Of a stretch of DNA of 64,000 bases, positions 28,494 to 39,168 are shown in pieces. The stretch's first letter is position 1; each line of letters begins with the position of its first letter. The notes beneath the pieces are model-generated. The model was not told the DNA's origin and ran no database searches. It saw only the letters and a list, made by a program, of their open reading frames with translations. This DNA comes from Pseudomonas mosselii. Lineage in GTDB: Bacteria; Pseudomonadota; Gammaproteobacteria; Pseudomonadales; Pseudomonadaceae. The translations under genes were made by a program, and so were the position numbers. The stretch spans positions 496,001 to 560,000 of the forward strand of contig NZ_CP081966.1 of assembly GCF_019823065.1 (NCBI RefSeq), in the 5' to 3' direction.

Positions 28494-30437
28494 TTAGAGA
28501 TTGAACCTTCCCACCATGCCCCGCAACTGCTGCCCCAACTGCTCCAACTCCCCACTCGAAACCGCAGTCTGTTCACTGGCCGCCCGCGTCTGTTCCGAAA
28601 CATCACGTACATTGATCACGTTTCGGTTGATCTGCTCGGCCACCACGCTCTGCTGCTCACTGGCCGTGGCAATCTGCTGGTTCATCCCCTGGATCGTCGA
28701 CACCGTCTCGGTAATCTGCCCCAGCGCAGCGCCAGCCTTGCGGCTGAGTTCGACGCTTTGCCCGGTCAGGCGCTTGCTGTCGTCCAGAAGGCCGGTCACC
28801 TCGTCGGTGCCGCGGTGCAGGCTGTCGATCAGCAGCTCGATCTCTTCGGTCGACTGCTGCGTGCGCTGGGCCAGGCCGCGCACCTCGTCGGCCACCACGG
28901 CGAAACCGCGCCCGGCCTCGCCGGCCCGGGCTGCCTCGATGGCGGCGTTGAGCGCCAGCAGGTTGGTCTGCTCGGACACCGACTTGATCACATCGAGAAT
29001 CGAACCGATACGCTGGCTTTCACCGGCCAGGTGACCCATGGCCGTGAGGCAGTGGTCCATCTGCCTCGCCAACTGCTCGATGCGGGCAATCGCCTCGGCC
29101 ACCACCTGATCACCCAGCTGTGCCTGGCGGTCGGCGGTGGTGGCCGCCTGGGAGGCCTGCTCGGCATTTTGCGCGACCTCCTGCACCGTGGCGCTCATCT
29201 GGTTCATGGCCGTGGCCACCTGGTCGGTCTCCTCGCGCTGCTGGCCGATGCGCTCGCGGGTGTCCACGCTGGCGCCGGCCAGCGCCGTCGCGGCTCTGGA
29301 CAGTTGGCCGACACCCTGGTCGATGCCGCCGAGCAGCTCGCGCAGGCTCAAGGTCATCTCGCGCATGCTGGCCTGCAGCTGCCCCATCTCGTCGCGGCGC
29401 TGCACCGTCTGTACCTGGCTGAGGTCGCCACGGGCGATACGCGCGGCCTGGGCCAGCACCTGGCGCAGGGGCTGGGTGACCTGCCGGGTGATCAGCCAGG
29501 CAGCGAGGATGCCGAACACCAGTGCTAGCACAGCCACGCTGGTCAGCAGCGAACGGTCGGCCAGGGCCTCGTTGTCGCGCTGCTCGACTTTGCGCTCGCT
29601 CAGTTCAACGCTTACGGTCTGCAGCTCGTCACCCATTTTCTCCATGCCGTCCTGCAACTGCTCGACCTTGAGCGCGGCCTCGCGATATTGGTGCAGGACG
29701 TCGCGGTAGCGGTCCAGTTCCACCTGTGGGCGCTGGGTCAATGTGCCGGGCAGTTCCAGCGCGGTGATTGCCCGCAGCAACTGGCCAAGGCTGGCATTCG
29801 CCGCCTGCAGCGCGTCATCGCCCATGCTGGCAAAGCTGTCCCGGGGTGAGAAGGCATAGGCTGGCACCAGGCTTTGCTGGCTGGCGGACTCGATATGGCG
29901 GCCCAGAGTGTCCATGAGACCGACCACGCTGCTCTGCAAGCCGTCGCCCGACAGCTTCAGCAGGGCTTGGGTCTGCAGTTCGTCGATCACGGTTTCGAGC
30001 ACGCCAGACTGCGCCTGCATCGCCGCGTGCAAGCCTTCGCGGCTGTCCACGGTACTTTGTAAGGTGGCGAAGTCGCCTTTCAGGCGCTGCAGCAACTGCA
30101 GCTTCTGGCTCAGCATCTGTCGCGACGAATCGAGGCCGCTGCGTTGCTGCAGCAGGGTCAGGCGGTCGTGCAACTGTTCCAGGATGGTCGCGATGCGTGT
30201 CCTGCTGACGTCGTCGGCGAGTACCCGGTAGGTGATGCGCTCGGCGCGCAGGTCACGGGTCAGATCGTTGAGTTGGCCGATGTCGCTCAGTTGTTCCGAG
30301 CGCTCGATGGCGCCGTCCAGCGCACGCCAGCCGCTGAGTGTGGTGGCCAGGGTGAGCAGCAGCACCACGGCGAAACCCAGAGTGAGCTTGAGCCCGACGC
30401 CGAGGTTGCCGAGTTGGCGGTCAAGGTATCCGAACAT
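28494..30437 (-). CDS. Methyl-accepting chemotaxis protein, HBM sensor
   Basis: 647-aa chemoreceptor. TM1 is at about residues 14-36. An all-helical periplasmic domain of roughly 250 aa of the helical bimodular (HBM) type follows, then TM2 at about 290-312, HAMP and a signalling domain with the tip [19 protein letters not shown]64 and R67 in [11 protein letters not shown] align with the membrane-distal ligand arginines of the adjacent McpQ/McpS-like receptor, but the RGY arginine of the second helical module is absent, so its ligand may differ. ATG at 30437 begins [15 protein letters not shown]. It lies downstream of the second receptor gene on the same strand, separated by two hairpins. Confidence 0.93.
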   Translation of the reverse strand: MFGYLDRQLGNLGVGLKLTLGFAVVLLLTLATTLSGWRALDGAIERSEQLSDIGQLNDLTRDLRAERITYRVLADDVSRTRIATILEQLHDRLTLLQQRSGLDSSRQMLSQKLQLLQRLKGDFATLQSTVDSREGLHAAMQAQSGVLETVIDELQTQALLKLSGDGLQSSVVGLMDTLGRHIESASQQSLVPAYAFSPRDSFASMGDDALQAANASLGQLLRAITALELPGTLTQRPQVELDRYRDVLHQYREAALKVEQLQDGMEKMGDELQTVSVELSERKVEQRDNEALADRSLLTSVAVLALVFGILAAWLITRQVTQPLRQVLAQAARIARGDLSQVQTVQRRDEMGQLQASMREMTLSLRELLGGIDQGVGQLSRAATALAGASVDTRERIGQQREETDQVATAMNQMSATVQEVAQNAEQASQAATTADRQAQLGDQVVAEAIARIEQLARQMDHCLTAMGHLAGESQRIGSILDVIKSVSEQTNLLALNAAIEAARAGEAGRGFAVVADEVRGLAQRTQQSTEEIELLIDSLHRGTDEVTGLLDDSKRLTGQSVELSRKAGAALGQITETVSTIQGMNQQIATASEQQSVVAEQINRNVINVRDVSEQTRAASEQTAVSSGELEQLGQQLRGMVGRFNL

Positions 30438-30460
30438 GGCAGGTCTCCGTCCGATTGAGA

Positions 30461-30495
30461 AAAGGCCATGGCAGCAGATTGCCGCCATGGCCTTT
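30461..30495. terminator. Hairpin upstream of HBM receptor gene
   Basis: Inverted repeat AAAGGCCATGGC / GCCATGGCCTTT (12 bp) just before the receptor start. It could terminate read-through from the upstream receptor gene; on the minus strand a T-run forms the end of its 3' arm. Confidence 0.65.
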
Positions 30496-30551
30496 GCTCA
30501 TCGGCCGGAAGTCCGTCGGACTGGACCTGCAAATTGAGTAGGAAAATTCTC

Positions 30552-30583
30552 TGCGGGCTGAAGGGTAGTGCCTACAGCCCGCA
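30552..30583 (-). terminator. Terminator after mcpQ-like gene
   Basis: Inverted repeat TGCGGGCTG / CAGCCCGCA starting 10 nt beyond the stop codon of the minus-strand receptor gene, followed on that strand by GAGAATTTTCC. Confidence 0.7.
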
Positions 30584-30592
30584 AGCCGCGAA

Positions 30593-32509
30593 TTAGAGCC
30601 TGAAACGCCCCACCAGGCCCTGCAGGTGCGTTCCCAGGCGGGCCAGCTCGACGCTGGAGCTGGCGGTCTCCTCGCTGGCTGCCGAGGTCTGGTCGGAGAT
30701 GTCGCGCACGTTCATCACGCTGCGGTTGATCTCTTCGGCCACGGCGCTCTGCTGTTCGGCGGCGGTGGCGATCTGCTGGTTCATCGACTGGATCGACGAC
30801 ACGGTGCGGGTGATGGTGCCCAGCGAGTCGCCAGCGCGGCGGGTCAGCTCGACGCTGCTGTCGGTCAGGGCGCGGCTGCTGTCCATGACGCTGGCCACGC
30901 GCTCGGTGCCGTTCTGCAGGCTGGCGATCAGTTCCTCGATCTCCTCGGTGGACTGCTGGGTGCGCTGGGCCAGGCTGCGCACCTCGTCGGCGACCACGGC
31001 GAAGCCACGGCCCGCTTCGCCAGCGCGGGCGGCCTCGATGGCGGCGTTGAGCGCCAGCAGGTTGGTCTGCTGGGCCACCGACTTGATCACATCCAGCACG
31101 CTGCCGATCTTGTCGCTCTCGGCCTTGAGCTGGCTCATCGCTTCGCTGGAGTTGACCACCTCGCCGGCCAGGCGCTCGATCTGGCTGATCGCCTCGCCCA
31201 CCACCTTGTCACCCTCGCGGGCCTGCTGGTCGGCCATCAGCGCCGCTTCCGAGGCTTGCTCGGCGTTGCGCGCCACTTCCTGGACGGTGGCGGCCATCTC
31301 GTTCATGGCAGTGGCGACCTGGTCGGTCTCGACCTTCTGGTTGTTGACCCCGGCGCTGGTCTGCTCGGTGACCGCCGACAGTTCCTCGGCGGCGCTGGCG
31401 ATCTGCGTCACGCCGTCACCAATGCCCCCGATGAGCTCACGCAGGCCCTGGGTCATGCGCTGCATGCTGGCCTGCAGCTGGCCCAGTTCGTCGCGCCGAT
31501 CGGCCTTGAGGTCCTGGCGCAGGTCGCCGCCGGCCACGCGCTCGGCGGCGGTGAGGGTCTGGCGCAGCGGCACGATGATCTGCCGGGTGATGGCGAAGGC
31601 GGCCAGCACCCCCAGCAGCAGCGCCAGGGCGGTGGCGCCGGCCAGCAGGGTCTTGGCCTGCTGGGTGCCCTGGTCGCGCACGGTGGTTTGCGAGACGGTC
31701 ATTTCCTGGCTGGCGGACAGCAGCACCTGGCCTTGCGCGGCCATGCGCGCCAGCGCCTGCTCACTGGCCGTCTGGGCGTTGCCGAACTGGTTCACCGCGT
31801 CGCGGTAGGCGGCCAGTGCGCTGGCGGCGTCGTCGAGGCTGGCGGCGAATTCGCCCGGAAGCTTGCCTGGCAGGGCCTTGAGTACGGTCATGGCCTGGTC
31901 GATGGCGCCGAGCGCGGTCTGCTGGAACTCGGCCTTGCCGCTGTAGGTGTAGCCGCGCACCTGGAAGCGTGCCTGCTGCAACAGGGCGGCGACCTGCACC
32001 ACCTCCTGGTACTGCTGGATATCGCCGCCCTGCAGCAGGCGCTGCTGGACCTTGGCGATCAGCTCGGCGGCCTTGTCGGCGCTGTCGCCCAAAGTGGCGC
32101 GGCTGGCCTCGCGGCGCAGGCCGGCCTGCTTGAGTTCGGTGAAGGCCTGCTGGTACTGGCGCACGGCGTCCTGCTGCTTGTCCAGGCGCTGGCGGTCGGC
32201 GGGTAGCTCGATCTGGCCGAGCATGAACTGCACCTGGCGCTCGAGGTTGGCCAGGGCTTTTTCCAGTTCCGCCACGGCGGCGTCGTCTCGGTTGCGCTCA
32301 TAGCCCAGGCGGGCCAGGCGCAGGTCCTGGGTGTACTGGTGGATCACCGAGATGTTGCCGAGCTTGTCGCCACGGCTGGTGACGCTGTCGATGCCCAGCC
32401 AGCCGGTGAAGGTGATGCCGAGGGTGAGCAGCAATACCAGGCCAAAGCCGATCCCCAACTTGCGATTGACGCTTACATTTCCCAGTGACTGGGCAAACCA
32501 ACGGTACAT
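30593..32509 (-). CDS. mcpQ: Chemoreceptor McpQ/McpS-like, HBM sensor for organic acids
   Basis: 638-aa chemoreceptor with TM1 (about 18-38), a helical bimodular ligand domain (about 40-285), TM2 (about 288-310), HAMP and signalling hairpin. R64 and R67 ([13 protein letters not shown]) and R181/R185 (ARFQVRGY) correspond to the arginines that bind TCA-cycle carboxylates in McpS and citrate in McpQ. In P. putida KT2440, as I recall, McpQ is encoded next to rsmE and another receptor gene, exactly this arrangement, which is the basis for the symbol. A sigma-28 promoter is visible upstream at 32560-32586. Confidence 0.88.
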   Translation of the reverse strand: MYRWFAQSLGNVSVNRKLGIGFGLVLLLTLGITFTGWLGIDSVTSRGDKLGNISVIHQYTQDLRLARLGYERNRDDAAVAELEKALANLERQVQFMLGQIELPADRQRLDKQQDAVRQYQQAFTELKQAGLRREASRATLGDSADKAAELIAKVQQRLLQGGDIQQYQEVVQVAALLQQARFQVRGYTYSGKAEFQQTALGAIDQAMTVLKALPGKLPGEFAASLDDAASALAAYRDAVNQFGNAQTASEQALARMAAQGQVLLSASQEMTVSQTTVRDQGTQQAKTLLAGATALALLLGVLAAFAITRQIIVPLRQTLTAAERVAGGDLRQDLKADRRDELGQLQASMQRMTQGLRELIGGIGDGVTQIASAAEELSAVTEQTSAGVNNQKVETDQVATAMNEMAATVQEVARNAEQASEAALMADQQAREGDKVVGEAISQIERLAGEVVNSSEAMSQLKAESDKIGSVLDVIKSVAQQTNLLALNAAIEAARAGEAGRGFAVVADEVRSLAQRTQQSTEEIEELIASLQNGTERVASVMDSSRALTDSSVELTRRAGDSLGTITRTVSSIQSMNQQIATAAEQQSAVAEEINRSVMNVRDISDQTSAASEETASSSVELARLGTHLQGLVGRFRL

Positions 32510-32559
32510 AGACGACTCCCCGGCGCGTGGCAGTGCGGATTATTGTTCTGTTGCACAGG

Positions 32560-32586
32560 CCATCGGCGCGGGGCGGGGAAACTTGA
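32560..32586 (-). promoter_or_regulatory. Sigma-28 (FliA) promoter of mcpQ-like gene
   Basis: On the minus strand TCAAGTTT - 11 nt - GCCGATGG, against the FliA consensus TAAAGTTT-N11-GCCGATAA (7/8 and 6/8 matches with exact spacing). The -10 lies about 50 nt from the receptor ATG. This ties the receptor to the motility regulon. Confidence 0.8.
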
Positions 32587-32608
32587 TGGCAAAAACTTGA
32601 CCTTTGTG

Positions 32609-33316
32609 TCAGAAAATTCGCGAGAGCAGGGCGGTGACCGCCGTTTCCACCCGCAGGATGCGATCGCCCAGCTGCACCGGGGCCAGGCCGGCCTTGCCGA
32701 GCAGCTCGACCTCGTAGGGGATCCAGCCGCCTTCGGGGCCGATCGCCAGGGTCACCGGGCCTTCCACGGCGCGCGGGCAGGCAGGGTAGGGGCCGGGGTG
32801 GCCGACCAGGCCCAAGGAGCCTTCGGCGATGGCGGGCAGGCGGTCTTCGACGAAGGGCTTGAAGCGCTTCTCGATGATCACTTCCGGCAGCACCGTGTCA
32901 CGGGCTTGCTCCAGGCCGAGAATGAGGTTTTCGCGGATGGTCTCGGACTGCAGAAACGGCGTCTGCCAGAAGCTCTTCTCGACCTTGTAGCTGTTGACCA
33001 GGATCAGCCGCGGCACGCCCAGGGTGGCGACCGTCTGGAACAGCCGACGCAACATCTTTGGCCGCGGCACGGCCAGCACCAGGGTCAGCGGCAGCTTGGC
33101 CGGCGGCGGCTGGTCGAAGGCCACCCGCAGTTCGGCCTCATGGCCTTCGAGGCGGATGACCTCGGCCTTGCCCATCAGGCCGCCGATGCGCCCGACGCGC
33201 AGGTTGTCGCCCACCGCCACGCGGTGGATCTCCTGCATGTGGGTGAAGCGGCGATCGGCCAGGACGACACGGTCGGCCGACACGAAGTCGGCCTCTTCAA
33301 GAAGCAACAGGTTCAC
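32609..33316 (-). CDS. rsmE: 16S rRNA m3U1498 methyltransferase RsmE
   Basis: 235-aa SPOUT-family methyltransferase that methylates N3 of U1498 in 16S rRNA using S-adenosylmethionine. The C-terminal SAM-binding trefoil knot shows IGPEGGW and [11 protein letters not shown], the family signatures. The GTG at 33316 is chosen because it gives the normal N-terminus ([11 protein letters not shown]) and overlaps the tatC stop by 4 nt. It is the last gene of a minus-strand run that includes tatCBA. Confidence 0.96.
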   Translation of the reverse strand: MNLLLLEEADFVSADRVVLADRRFTHMQEIHRVAVGDNLRVGRIGGLMGKAEVIRLEGHEAELRVAFDQPPPAKLPLTLVLAVPRPKMLRRLFQTVATLGVPRLILVNSYKVEKSFWQTPFLQSETIRENLILGLEQARDTVLPEVIIEKRFKPFVEDRLPAIAEGSLGLVGHPGPYPACPRAVEGPVTLAIGPEGGWIPYEVELLGKAGLAPVQLGDRILRVETAVTALLSRIF

Positions 33317-34104
33317 GGTTGGGTCGCTGGCGGCTGGTCGTTGTGGTCGTTGCTCGCTTCGTCCGGCTCGTGGCTGCGCTTGCGGATCAGGCTGCCGCAC
33401 AGCACGCCGACCTCGAACAGCATCCACATGGGCACGGCCAGCAGGGTCTGGGAGAAGATGTCCGGCGGGGTGAGGATCATGCCGACCACGAAGCAGCCGA
33501 TGATCACGTACGGGCGGATCTTCTTCAGGTACTGCACGTCGACCACGCCGATCCACACCAGCAGCACCACCGCCACCGGGATCTCGAAGGCGACGCCGAA
33601 GGCGAAGAACAGGGTCATGACGAAGTCGAGGTAGCTGGAAATGTCGGTCATCATCGACACGCCCTCGGGGGTGGCGCTGGCGAAGAAGCCGAAGATCAGC
33701 GGGAACACCAGGAAGTAGGCGAAGGCCATGCCGGCATAGAACAGGAAAATGCTCGATACCAGCAGCGGGATGGCGATGCGCTTTTCGTGGCGGTACAGGC
33801 CCGGAGCGATGAAGCCCCAGATCTGCTGCAGGATGAACGGGATCGCCAGGAACAGCGAGACGATCATGGTCAGCTTGAACGGCGTCAGGAACGGCGAGGC
33901 CACGTCGGTGGCGATCATCGTCGCGTTGGCCGGCAGGTGCGCGCGCAGCGGCGCCGAGACCAGGGTGTAGATCTGCTGGGCGAAGGAGAACAGCCCGGCG
34001 AAGATCAGGAAGATGGCGGCGACGCAGCGCAGCAGGCGGGTGCGCAGTTCGGTCAGGTGCGAGACCAGCGGCATCGGCTGGTCATGTTCCGGATTCTCGC
34101 TCAT
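33313..34104 (-). CDS. tatC: Sec-independent translocase TatC
   Basis: 263-aa six-helix inner-membrane protein that recognises twin-arginine signal peptides. Conserved N-terminal [12 protein letters not shown] (with the essential Glu) and FLTPFKLTM after TM1 are present. The C-terminal tail is charged ([12 protein letters not shown]). It overlaps tatB by 4 nt upstream and rsmE by 4 nt downstream, so the genes are translationally coupled. Confidence 0.98.
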   Translation of the reverse strand: MSENPEHDQPMPLVSHLTELRTRLLRCVAAIFLIFAGLFSFAQQIYTLVSAPLRAHLPANATMIATDVASPFLTPFKLTMIVSLFLAIPFILQQIWGFIAPGLYRHEKRIAIPLLVSSIFLFYAGMAFAYFLVFPLIFGFFASATPEGVSMMTDISSYLDFVMTLFFAFGVAFEIPVAVVLLVWIGVVDVQYLKKIRPYVIIGCFVVGMILTPPDIFSQTLLAVPMWMLFEVGVLCGSLIRKRSHEPDEASNDHNDQPPATQP

Positions 34105-34469
34105 GGGGCTCGTGGCGGTTGGGGCGGCTCGGAGGGTGGCGTCGCGGTCGGCTGCGCGGGGGCGGCTTCGACGGCGGGTGTGGCGGGCGTTTCAGCGCTG
34201 GTCGGCGGCTGCGCCGGTGGCGTCAGCGGGTTGAGGATGCGCTTGGCCTCCTGCTCCATCTGCAGGATGTGCTCGTTGTGCAACTGGCGGCGGATGTCGT
34301 CGGCGCCGATCTCGCGCTCGACCTCCATCTTGATCGCGTTGAAGCTGCGCTTGAGGCGGCCGATCCACAGGCCCGCGGTGCGCGCGGCCCCCGGCAGGCG
34401 CTCGGGACCGAGCACCAGCAGGGCGACCAGGCCGACGAGCAGCAGCTCGCTGAAACTGATGCCGAACAT
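34101..34469 (-). CDS. tatB: Twin-arginine translocase subunit TatB
   Basis: 122-aa inner-membrane protein that forms the TatBC receptor. One short N-terminal TM ([19 protein letters not shown] with the conserved Glu and GPERLP hinge) is followed by an amphipathic helix ([14 protein letters not shown]) and a Pro/Ala/Thr-rich tail. Located between tatA (3-nt gap) and tatC (4-nt overlap). Confidence 0.97.
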   Translation of the reverse strand: MFGISFSELLLVGLVALLVLGPERLPGAARTAGLWIGRLKRSFNAIKMEVEREIGADDIRRQLHNEHILQMEQEAKRILNPLTPPAQPPTSAETPATPAVEAAPAQPTATPPSEPPQPPRAP

Positions 34470-34472
34470 GGG

Positions 34473-34745
34473 TCAGTCTTTCCGCTGTGGCTCTTGGACC
34501 GGCTGGGCCTGGCCCTCGATGGTGTGGCCCTGGGCCTGCTGCGCGGTGTTCTGCACCGGCGGAACCGGTTGGGCCGGCGGCGGGGTCTGCTCGGCGGGCT
34601 TGGTTTCTTCTTCGTTCATGGCCTTGCGGAAGCCCTTGATCGATTCGCCCAGGTCGCTGCCGAAGTTCTTCAGTTTCTTGGTGCCAAACACCAGCACCAC
34701 GACGACCAGCAGGACGATCCAGTGTTTCCAGTCAAAAATACCCAT
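34473..34745 (-). CDS. tatA: Twin-arginine translocase subunit TatA
   Basis: 90-aa pore-forming Tat subunit. [21 protein letters not shown] is followed by the FGTKKL hinge and the amphipathic helix [12 protein letters not shown], then an acidic and Pro/Gln-rich tail. The ATG at 34745 is fixed by this family N-terminus; longer readings would run through the upstream REP element. First gene of tatABC. Confidence 0.97.
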   Translation of the reverse strand: MGIFDWKHWIVLLVVVVLVFGTKKLKNFGSDLGESIKGFRKAMNEEETKPAEQTPPPAQPVPPVQNTAQQAQGHTIEGQAQPVQEPQRKD

Positions 34746-34842
34746 TTCGTACTCCTGAAAAATGTGTGTCGGTCTATCGGGCCCTGGGGCTGCCTTGCAG
34801 CCCATCACAGGGTTCAGCGAATCGTTCAGGCGACGCGGCCCC

Positions 34843-34905
34843 CTGTAGGAGCGGCCTTGCCGAGGCGTCGGACCGGTCGGAAAGGGGCGCAACGCGCCCC
34901 CGGCA
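34843..34905. repeat. REP variant with CCGAGGCGTCGGACCGGTCGG core
   Basis: GTAGGAGCGGCCTTGC followed by CGAGGCGTCGGACCGGTCGG and AAAGGGGCGC. The same extended form is present inverted near 3070-3109. It lies between hisE and tatA. Confidence 0.75.
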
Positions 34906-34909
34906 ATCG

Positions 34910-35245
34910 TCAGGCAGACGGCTGACGCGCAGCCTTCTCATCATGCCCGGACAATCCGAACCGACGCTCCAGCTCGTCGAGCACCGCCTGCGGATGCTGG
35001 CCGAGCGCGCTGAGCATGACCAGGCTATGAAACCACAGGTCTGCGGTTTCATAGATGACATCGCTGTAATCCTTGCTGACGGCGGCATCCTTGGCGGCGA
35101 TGATGGTCTCGATGGACTCTTCGCCGAGCTTCTCGAGGATCTTGTTCAGGCCCTTGTGATACAGGCTGGCCACGTAGCTGCTGTCCGGCGCCGCGTGCTT
35201 GCGTTCTTCCAGCACCTCGGCGAGGCGGTTCAGGGTGTCGCTCAT
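34910..35245 (-). CDS. hisE: Phosphoribosyl-ATP pyrophosphatase HisE
   Basis: 111-aa MazG-type pyrophosphohydrolase that removes pyrophosphate from phosphoribosyl-ATP, the second step of histidine synthesis. The helix pattern [18 protein letters not shown] and [13 protein letters not shown] carries the Mg-binding Glu and Asp residues (EExxE and DxxxE). It follows hisI with a 1-nt gap; the two enzymes are separate here rather than fused as HisIE. Confidence 0.97.
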   Translation of the reverse strand: MSDTLNRLAEVLEERKHAAPDSSYVASLYHKGLNKILEKLGEESIETIIAAKDAAVSKDYSDVIYETADLWFHSLVMLSALGQHPQAVLDELERRFGLSGHDEKAARQPSA

Positions 35246-35246
35246 G

Positions 35247-35639
35247 TCAGTGTCCTGCGCTGTAGATGGCGTTCGGATCCTTCAGGACCGGGTCGACGGT
35301 TTTCCACTGGCCGTCCTCGAAGACGCGGTAGAAGCAGCTTTCGCGGCCGGTATGGCAGGCGATATGGCCCAGTTGCTCGACCATCAGGATGATCACGTCG
35401 GCGTCGCAGTCCAGGCGCATTTCATGCAGTTTCTGCACATGGCCCGACTCTTCGCCCTTGCGCCACAGCTTGCCCCGCGAGCGCGACCAGTAGATGGCGC
35501 GATGCTCGGCGGCGGTCAGGGCGAGGGATTCACGGTTCATCCAGGCCATCATCAGCACGCGCCCGGTCTTGTGGTCCTGGGCGATCGCCGGCACCAGGCC
35601 ATCGCTGTTCCACTTGATCTCGTCCAGCCAGTCTTTCAT
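35247..35639 (-). CDS. hisI: Phosphoribosyl-AMP cyclohydrolase HisI
   Basis: 130-aa enzyme that opens the adenine ring of phosphoribosyl-AMP in histidine synthesis. Zn/Mg ligands are visible in LDCDADVI and in [15 protein letters not shown]. The ATG at 35639 has GGAG 7 nt upstream and gives [10 protein letters not shown], the usual Pseudomonas start. Next upstream gene on the same strand is ubiB. Confidence 0.97.
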   Translation of the reverse strand: MKDWLDEIKWNSDGLVPAIAQDHKTGRVLMMAWMNRESLALTAAEHRAIYWSRSRGKLWRKGEESGHVQKLHEMRLDCDADVIILMVEQLGHIACHTGRESCFYRVFEDGQWKTVDPVLKDPNAIYSAGH

Positions 35640-35691
35640 CGTCGACTCCAAACCAGGCCCGCTCCCGTACCGGGCCCCTGTACGCTAGTGT

Positions 35692-35713
35692 GCCAGCCGA
35701 CGGCGCGGCTGGC
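35692..35713. terminator. Hairpin at the end of ubiB
   Basis: GCCAGCCG-N6-CGGCTGGC directly at the ubiB stop codon, without a T-run. Weak candidate terminator between ubiB and hisI. Confidence 0.35.
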
Positions 35714-37326
35714 TATCGGCGCACGATAAGGTACAGGCCCGCGGCCAGCATCAGCCACGCCGGCCAGGTGGCCGGGGCGCTGAGGCTGACGGCGCCGGCG
35801 GCCAGCGTCGCTCCGCCGCCGAGCAGGCCGGCACCGAGCAGGCGCAGCGCCCAGTTGTCGCCGGCGCGGCGTCGCTCGGGCAGTTGCGCATCGTGCAGGT
35901 GCGGTTGCGACAGGCGCTCGAGCAGGTCGCGGGTCATGTCGGCCAGGTGCGGCAACTGCTCGGCCTGGCTGTACAGGTTGCCGATAACCGCCTTCGGGCT
36001 CATGCGCTCGCGCATCCAGCGTTCGAGGAACGGCTTGGCGGTGCTCCACAGGTCCAGGTCGGGATAAAGCTGGCGGCCCAGGCCTTCGATATTCAGCAGG
36101 GTCTTTTGCAGCAGCACCAACTGCGGCTGGACTTCCATGTTGAAGCGCCGGGCAGTCTGGAACAGGCGCATCAGCACTTGGCCGAAGGAGATGTCCTTCA
36201 ACGGCTTTTCGAAGATTGGCTCGCACACGGTGCGGATCGCCGCCTCGAATTCGTTGACCTTGGTCTGCGCCGGCACCCAGCCCGAATCGATGTGCAACTG
36301 GGCCACGCGGCGGTAGTCGCGCTTGAAGAAGGCGATCAGGTTGCGGGCCAGGTAGTCCTGGTCCTCGGCGGTGAGGCTGCCGACGATGCCGCAGTCGATG
36401 GCGATGTACTGCGGGCTCCATGGCTTGACCGTGCTGACGAAGATGTTGCCCGGGTGCATGTCGGCGTGGAAGAAGCTGTCGCGGAACACCTGGGTGAAGA
36501 ACACTTCCACACCCCGCTCGGCGAGCATCTTCATGTCGGTGCGCTGGTCCGCCAGCGTGACCATGTCGGTGACCGGTACGCCGTAGATCCGCTCCATCAC
36601 CAGCACCTTGGGCCGGCAGAAGTCCCAGTACACCTGGGGCACGTACATCAGCTCGGAGCCTTCGAAGTTGCGCCGCAGCTGGCTGGCGTTGGCCGCCTCG
36701 CGCAGCAGGTCGAGCTCGTCGTAGATGGTCTTCTCGTAGTCGCCGACGATCTCCACCGGGTGCAGGCGACGGGCATCGGCCGAGGCGCGTTCGGCGGCCT
36801 TGGCGATCAGGAACAGCCAAGCCAGGTCCTGGGCGATGACTGGCTTGAGGCCCGGGCGCACCACCTTGACCACCACTTCCTCGCCGCTCTTGAGGCGCGC
36901 GGCGTGGACCTGGGCCACCGAGGCCGAGGCCAGCGGCTCGACGTCGAAGCGGCTGAACACCTCGGCCACCTTCGCCCCGAGCTGTCCCTCGATCAGCGCC
37001 ACGGCGTGCTGCGGGTCGAACGGCGGTACCCGGTCCTGCAGCAGCATCAGCTCGTCGGCGATGTCGGTGGGCAGCAGGTCGCGGCGGGTGGAGAGCAACT
37101 GGCCGAACTTGATGAAGATCGGCCCCAGGTCCTGCAGCGCCAGGCGCAGGCGCGCGCCGCGGCTCAGCTCCAGGGGCTTGCGCGGCAGCCAGCGCCAGGG
37201 CATCAGCAGGCGCAGGCTGGCCAGCCACCAGGGCAGCAGGGGCTGTTCGAACAGCAGGTCATCGAGGCGGTAGCGGATCACGACGCGCTGGATGCGCAAC
37301 AGACGGCGGACGGCGAGCAGCTTCAT
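35713..37326 (-). CDS. ubiB: Ubiquinone biosynthesis kinase-like protein UbiB
   Basis: 537-aa atypical kinase/ATPase of the ABC1/ADCK/UbiB family that supports ubiquinone synthesis, probably by moving or extracting lipid intermediates. The KxGQ-type motif [11 protein letters not shown], the Ala-rich loop [20 protein letters not shown] (Lys), [10 protein letters not shown] and the DCGIVG metal motif are intact. Two C-terminal hydrophobic helices (about 495-535) anchor it to the inner membrane. Overlaps ubiJ by 4 nt. Confidence 0.97.
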   Translation of the reverse strand: MKLLAVRRLLRIQRVVIRYRLDDLLFEQPLLPWWLASLRLLMPWRWLPRKPLELSRGARLRLALQDLGPIFIKFGQLLSTRRDLLPTDIADELMLLQDRVPPFDPQHAVALIEGQLGAKVAEVFSRFDVEPLASASVAQVHAARLKSGEEVVVKVVRPGLKPVIAQDLAWLFLIAKAAERASADARRLHPVEIVGDYEKTIYDELDLLREAANASQLRRNFEGSELMYVPQVYWDFCRPKVLVMERIYGVPVTDMVTLADQRTDMKMLAERGVEVFFTQVFRDSFFHADMHPGNIFVSTVKPWSPQYIAIDCGIVGSLTAEDQDYLARNLIAFFKRDYRRVAQLHIDSGWVPAQTKVNEFEAAIRTVCEPIFEKPLKDISFGQVLMRLFQTARRFNMEVQPQLVLLQKTLLNIEGLGRQLYPDLDLWSTAKPFLERWMRERMSPKAVIGNLYSQAEQLPHLADMTRDLLERLSQPHLHDAQLPERRRAGDNWALRLLGAGLLGGGATLAAGAVSLSAPATWPAWLMLAAGLYLIVRR

Positions 37327-37946
37327 GCGTTATCGCTGGTATCAAGAGTGTGGGCGAGGCGGCGCAGGCGCGCCTCGAGACGTTCGATGTCGACTTTCAG
37401 CGCATCGAGCTCGCTGAACGCCGCTTCGGCTTCGCGTTTGCCGACCAGGGTGCGGGATTCCTCGGCCAGGTACTCGGAGAGGTTCTCGCCGAAACGGGCC
37501 AGACCCTGGCGGGTCCAGCGCGCGCGCAGGCGCAGGTGGCCGGCGATCAGCGCGGTGGGCACCGGGCCCAGCCAGCGCTGCAGCTCGTATTCCCAGTCCA
37601 GCTCCAGGTCTTGCACGATGCCGAACAGGTCGAGCAGCACGGCGCTGTCGCCATGCAGTTCGATCTGGGGGCTGTGCAGTACGGCGGTCTTGTCCTTGGC
37701 CAGGGCCAGCTGCGCCAGGCGTCCGGCGGGGGCACGCAGGGTGCAGTCGACCTCGCCCTCCCAGTGGGCGGCGAGCATCAGGCCTTCCTCGTCGGGCAGC
37801 ACGAACACCTTCAGGGCCGGCTGCACGCAGTCGATCTCGATCACCCGGCCCTCCAGCGCCGCCAGGCGCGGGAGGGCGGTGCTGTCCAGGCGCAGGACAC
37901 GGTTGAGCCCGTGCTCGGCGCTGGCGAGCAGGCCGGCCAGGAGCAT
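37323..37946 (-). CDS. ubiJ: Ubiquinone biosynthesis accessory factor UbiJ
   Basis: 207-aa protein with an N-terminal SCP2 lipid-binding domain (about residues 15-115) and a C-terminal coiled coil. With UbiK it scaffolds the soluble Ubi complex that hydroxylates and methylates ubiquinone intermediates. Position between ubiE and ubiB with 1-nt and 4-nt overlaps is the standard arrangement and is the main support beyond the SCP2-like pattern. Confidence 0.93.
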   Translation of the reverse strand: MLLAGLLASAEHGLNRVLRLDSTALPRLAALEGRVIEIDCVQPALKVFVLPDEEGLMLAAHWEGEVDCTLRAPAGRLAQLALAKDKTAVLHSPQIELHGDSAVLLDLFGIVQDLELDWEYELQRWLGPVPTALIAGHLRLRARWTRQGLARFGENLSEYLAEESRTLVGKREAEAAFSELDALKVDIERLEARLRRLAHTLDTSDNA

Positions 37947-38716
37947 CAGGGCTTGATCCCCCGGTGCACGGCGACGATGCCGCTGGTCATGTTGTGGTAG
38001 GTGACGCGGTCGAAGCCAGCCTCGACCATCATGCTCTTGAGCGTTTCCTGGTCGGGGTGCATGCGGATCGATTCGGCCAGGTAGCGGTAGCTTTCCGCGT
38101 CGTTGGTGATCAGCTTGCCGGCCAGCGGCATGAAGGCGAACGAATAGGCGTCGTAGGCCTTGGACATCAACTTGTTGGTCGGCTTGGAGAACTCCAGGAT
38201 CAACAGGCGGCCACCAGGCTTGAGCACCCGCAGCATGGAACGGATGGCTTCGTCCTTGTGGGTCACGTTGCGCAGGCCGAAAGCGATGGTCACGCAGTCG
38301 AAGTGGTTGTCCGGGAACGGCAGCTTCTCGGCGTCGGCCTGGACGAACTCGATGTTGCCGGCCACGCCGCGGTCGAGCAGGCGGTCACGGCCGACCTTGA
38401 GCATCGAGTCGTTGATGTCGGCCAGCACCACCTGGCCGGTCGGGCCGACCAGGCGCGAGAACTTGGCGGCCAGGTCGCCGGTGCCACCGGCGATGTCCAG
38501 CACCCGGTTGCCGCTGCGCACGCCGGACAGCTCGATGGTGAAGCGCTTCCACAGGCGGTGCATGCCGCCGGACAGCACGTCGTTCATCAGGTCGTACTTG
38601 GCGGCCACCGAGTGGAACACCTCGGCGACTTTCTTCGCCTTCTGGCTCTCGGGCACGTCCTGGTAGCCGAAGTGGGTAGTGGGTTCGGCGTGGTCGCCTT
38701 TGCGCTGGTCGGTCAT
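37946..38716 (-). CDS. ubiE: Ubiquinone/menaquinone C-methyltransferase UbiE
   Basis: 256-aa class I SAM-dependent methyltransferase that C-methylates the ubiquinone precursor ring. SAM motif I is [12 protein letters not shown], and the UbiE signatures [17 protein letters not shown] and [17 protein letters not shown] are present. First gene of ubiEJB, divergent from the small PHA-associated gene. Confidence 0.98.
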   Translation of the reverse strand: MTDQRKGDHAEPTTHFGYQDVPESQKAKKVAEVFHSVAAKYDLMNDVLSGGMHRLWKRFTIELSGVRSGNRVLDIAGGTGDLAAKFSRLVGPTGQVVLADINDSMLKVGRDRLLDRGVAGNIEFVQADAEKLPFPDNHFDCVTIAFGLRNVTHKDEAIRSMLRVLKPGGRLLILEFSKPTNKLMSKAYDAYSFAFMPLAGKLITNDAESYRYLAESIRMHPDQETLKSMMVEAGFDRVTYHNMTSGIVAVHRGIKP

Positions 38717-38841
38717 ATCGCTTCACCAGAAAAAAATTACGGCCATTCTAGGGGCTGCGGGCGGATTTGTCTTGGCGGGGTGTGTCATGCACAGGGGGCG
38801 GGCATAATGGCGATTATGTCTTCATATCCAGGATCACCCGC

Positions 38842-39117
38842 ATGACCCAGATCAGCGTCGAACGCAAACACTCCCTCGGCCGTGAAGCCGCCCGTGCCAA
38901 GGCCGAGGCGCTGGTCGACAGGCTCAGCCGCGAATACGACCTCAAGGCCACCTGGAACGGCGACCGCGTCGATGTGACGCGCAGTGGTGCCAATGGCAGC
39001 GTGCACATTGGCGAGGACACCATCCGCGTCGAGCTGAAGCTGGGCATGATGCTGTCGATGATGAGCGCCAGCATCAAGGGCGAGATCGAGCGGGCGCTGG
39101 ACAAGGCACTGGCCTGA
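38842..39117 (+). CDS. Polyhydroxyalkanoic acid system family protein
   Basis: 91-aa protein of the family often found beside mcl-PHA granule genes (PHA_gran_rgn type). It starts MTQISVERKHSLGREAARAKAEALV and has a small alpha/beta pattern with a Met-rich helix (LGMMLSMMSASI). No enzymatic motif was seen and the function is unknown. The ATG at 38842 has AGGA 8 nt upstream. It precedes phaI by 184 nt. Confidence 0.88.
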   Translation: MTQISVERKHSLGREAARAKAEALVDRLSREYDLKATWNGDRVDVTRSGANGSVHIGEDTIRVELKLGMMLSMMSASIKGEIERALDKALA

Positions 39118-39138
39118 TTCGCCCGTACCGTCCCGATC

Positions 39139-39168
39139 CCTTGTAGGCGTGGCACAAGGCCGCGCCTA
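39139..39168. terminator. Hairpin between the PHA-associated gene and phaI
   Basis: TTGTAGGCG...CGCGCCTACA inverted repeat, REP-like, 22 nt after the stop codon. Confidence 0.5.

Noticed and set aside
28256-28504. Frame encoding an Ala-Lys dipeptide repeat, and an Ala-Leu repeat on the other strand
   Set aside because: The repeats come from the GCCAAA array, and the frames extend into the inverted structured element; no start signal. Treated as non-coding.
30498-30524. Possible sigma-28 promoter before the 647-aa receptor gene
   Set aside because: The -10 GCCGATGA is good, but at the required spacing the -35 (CCAGTCCG) does not match.
35636-37228. 530-codon Arg/Pro-rich minus-strand frame overlapping ubiB
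   Set aside because: It is ubiB read in another frame; ubiB motifs are complete in the accepted frame.
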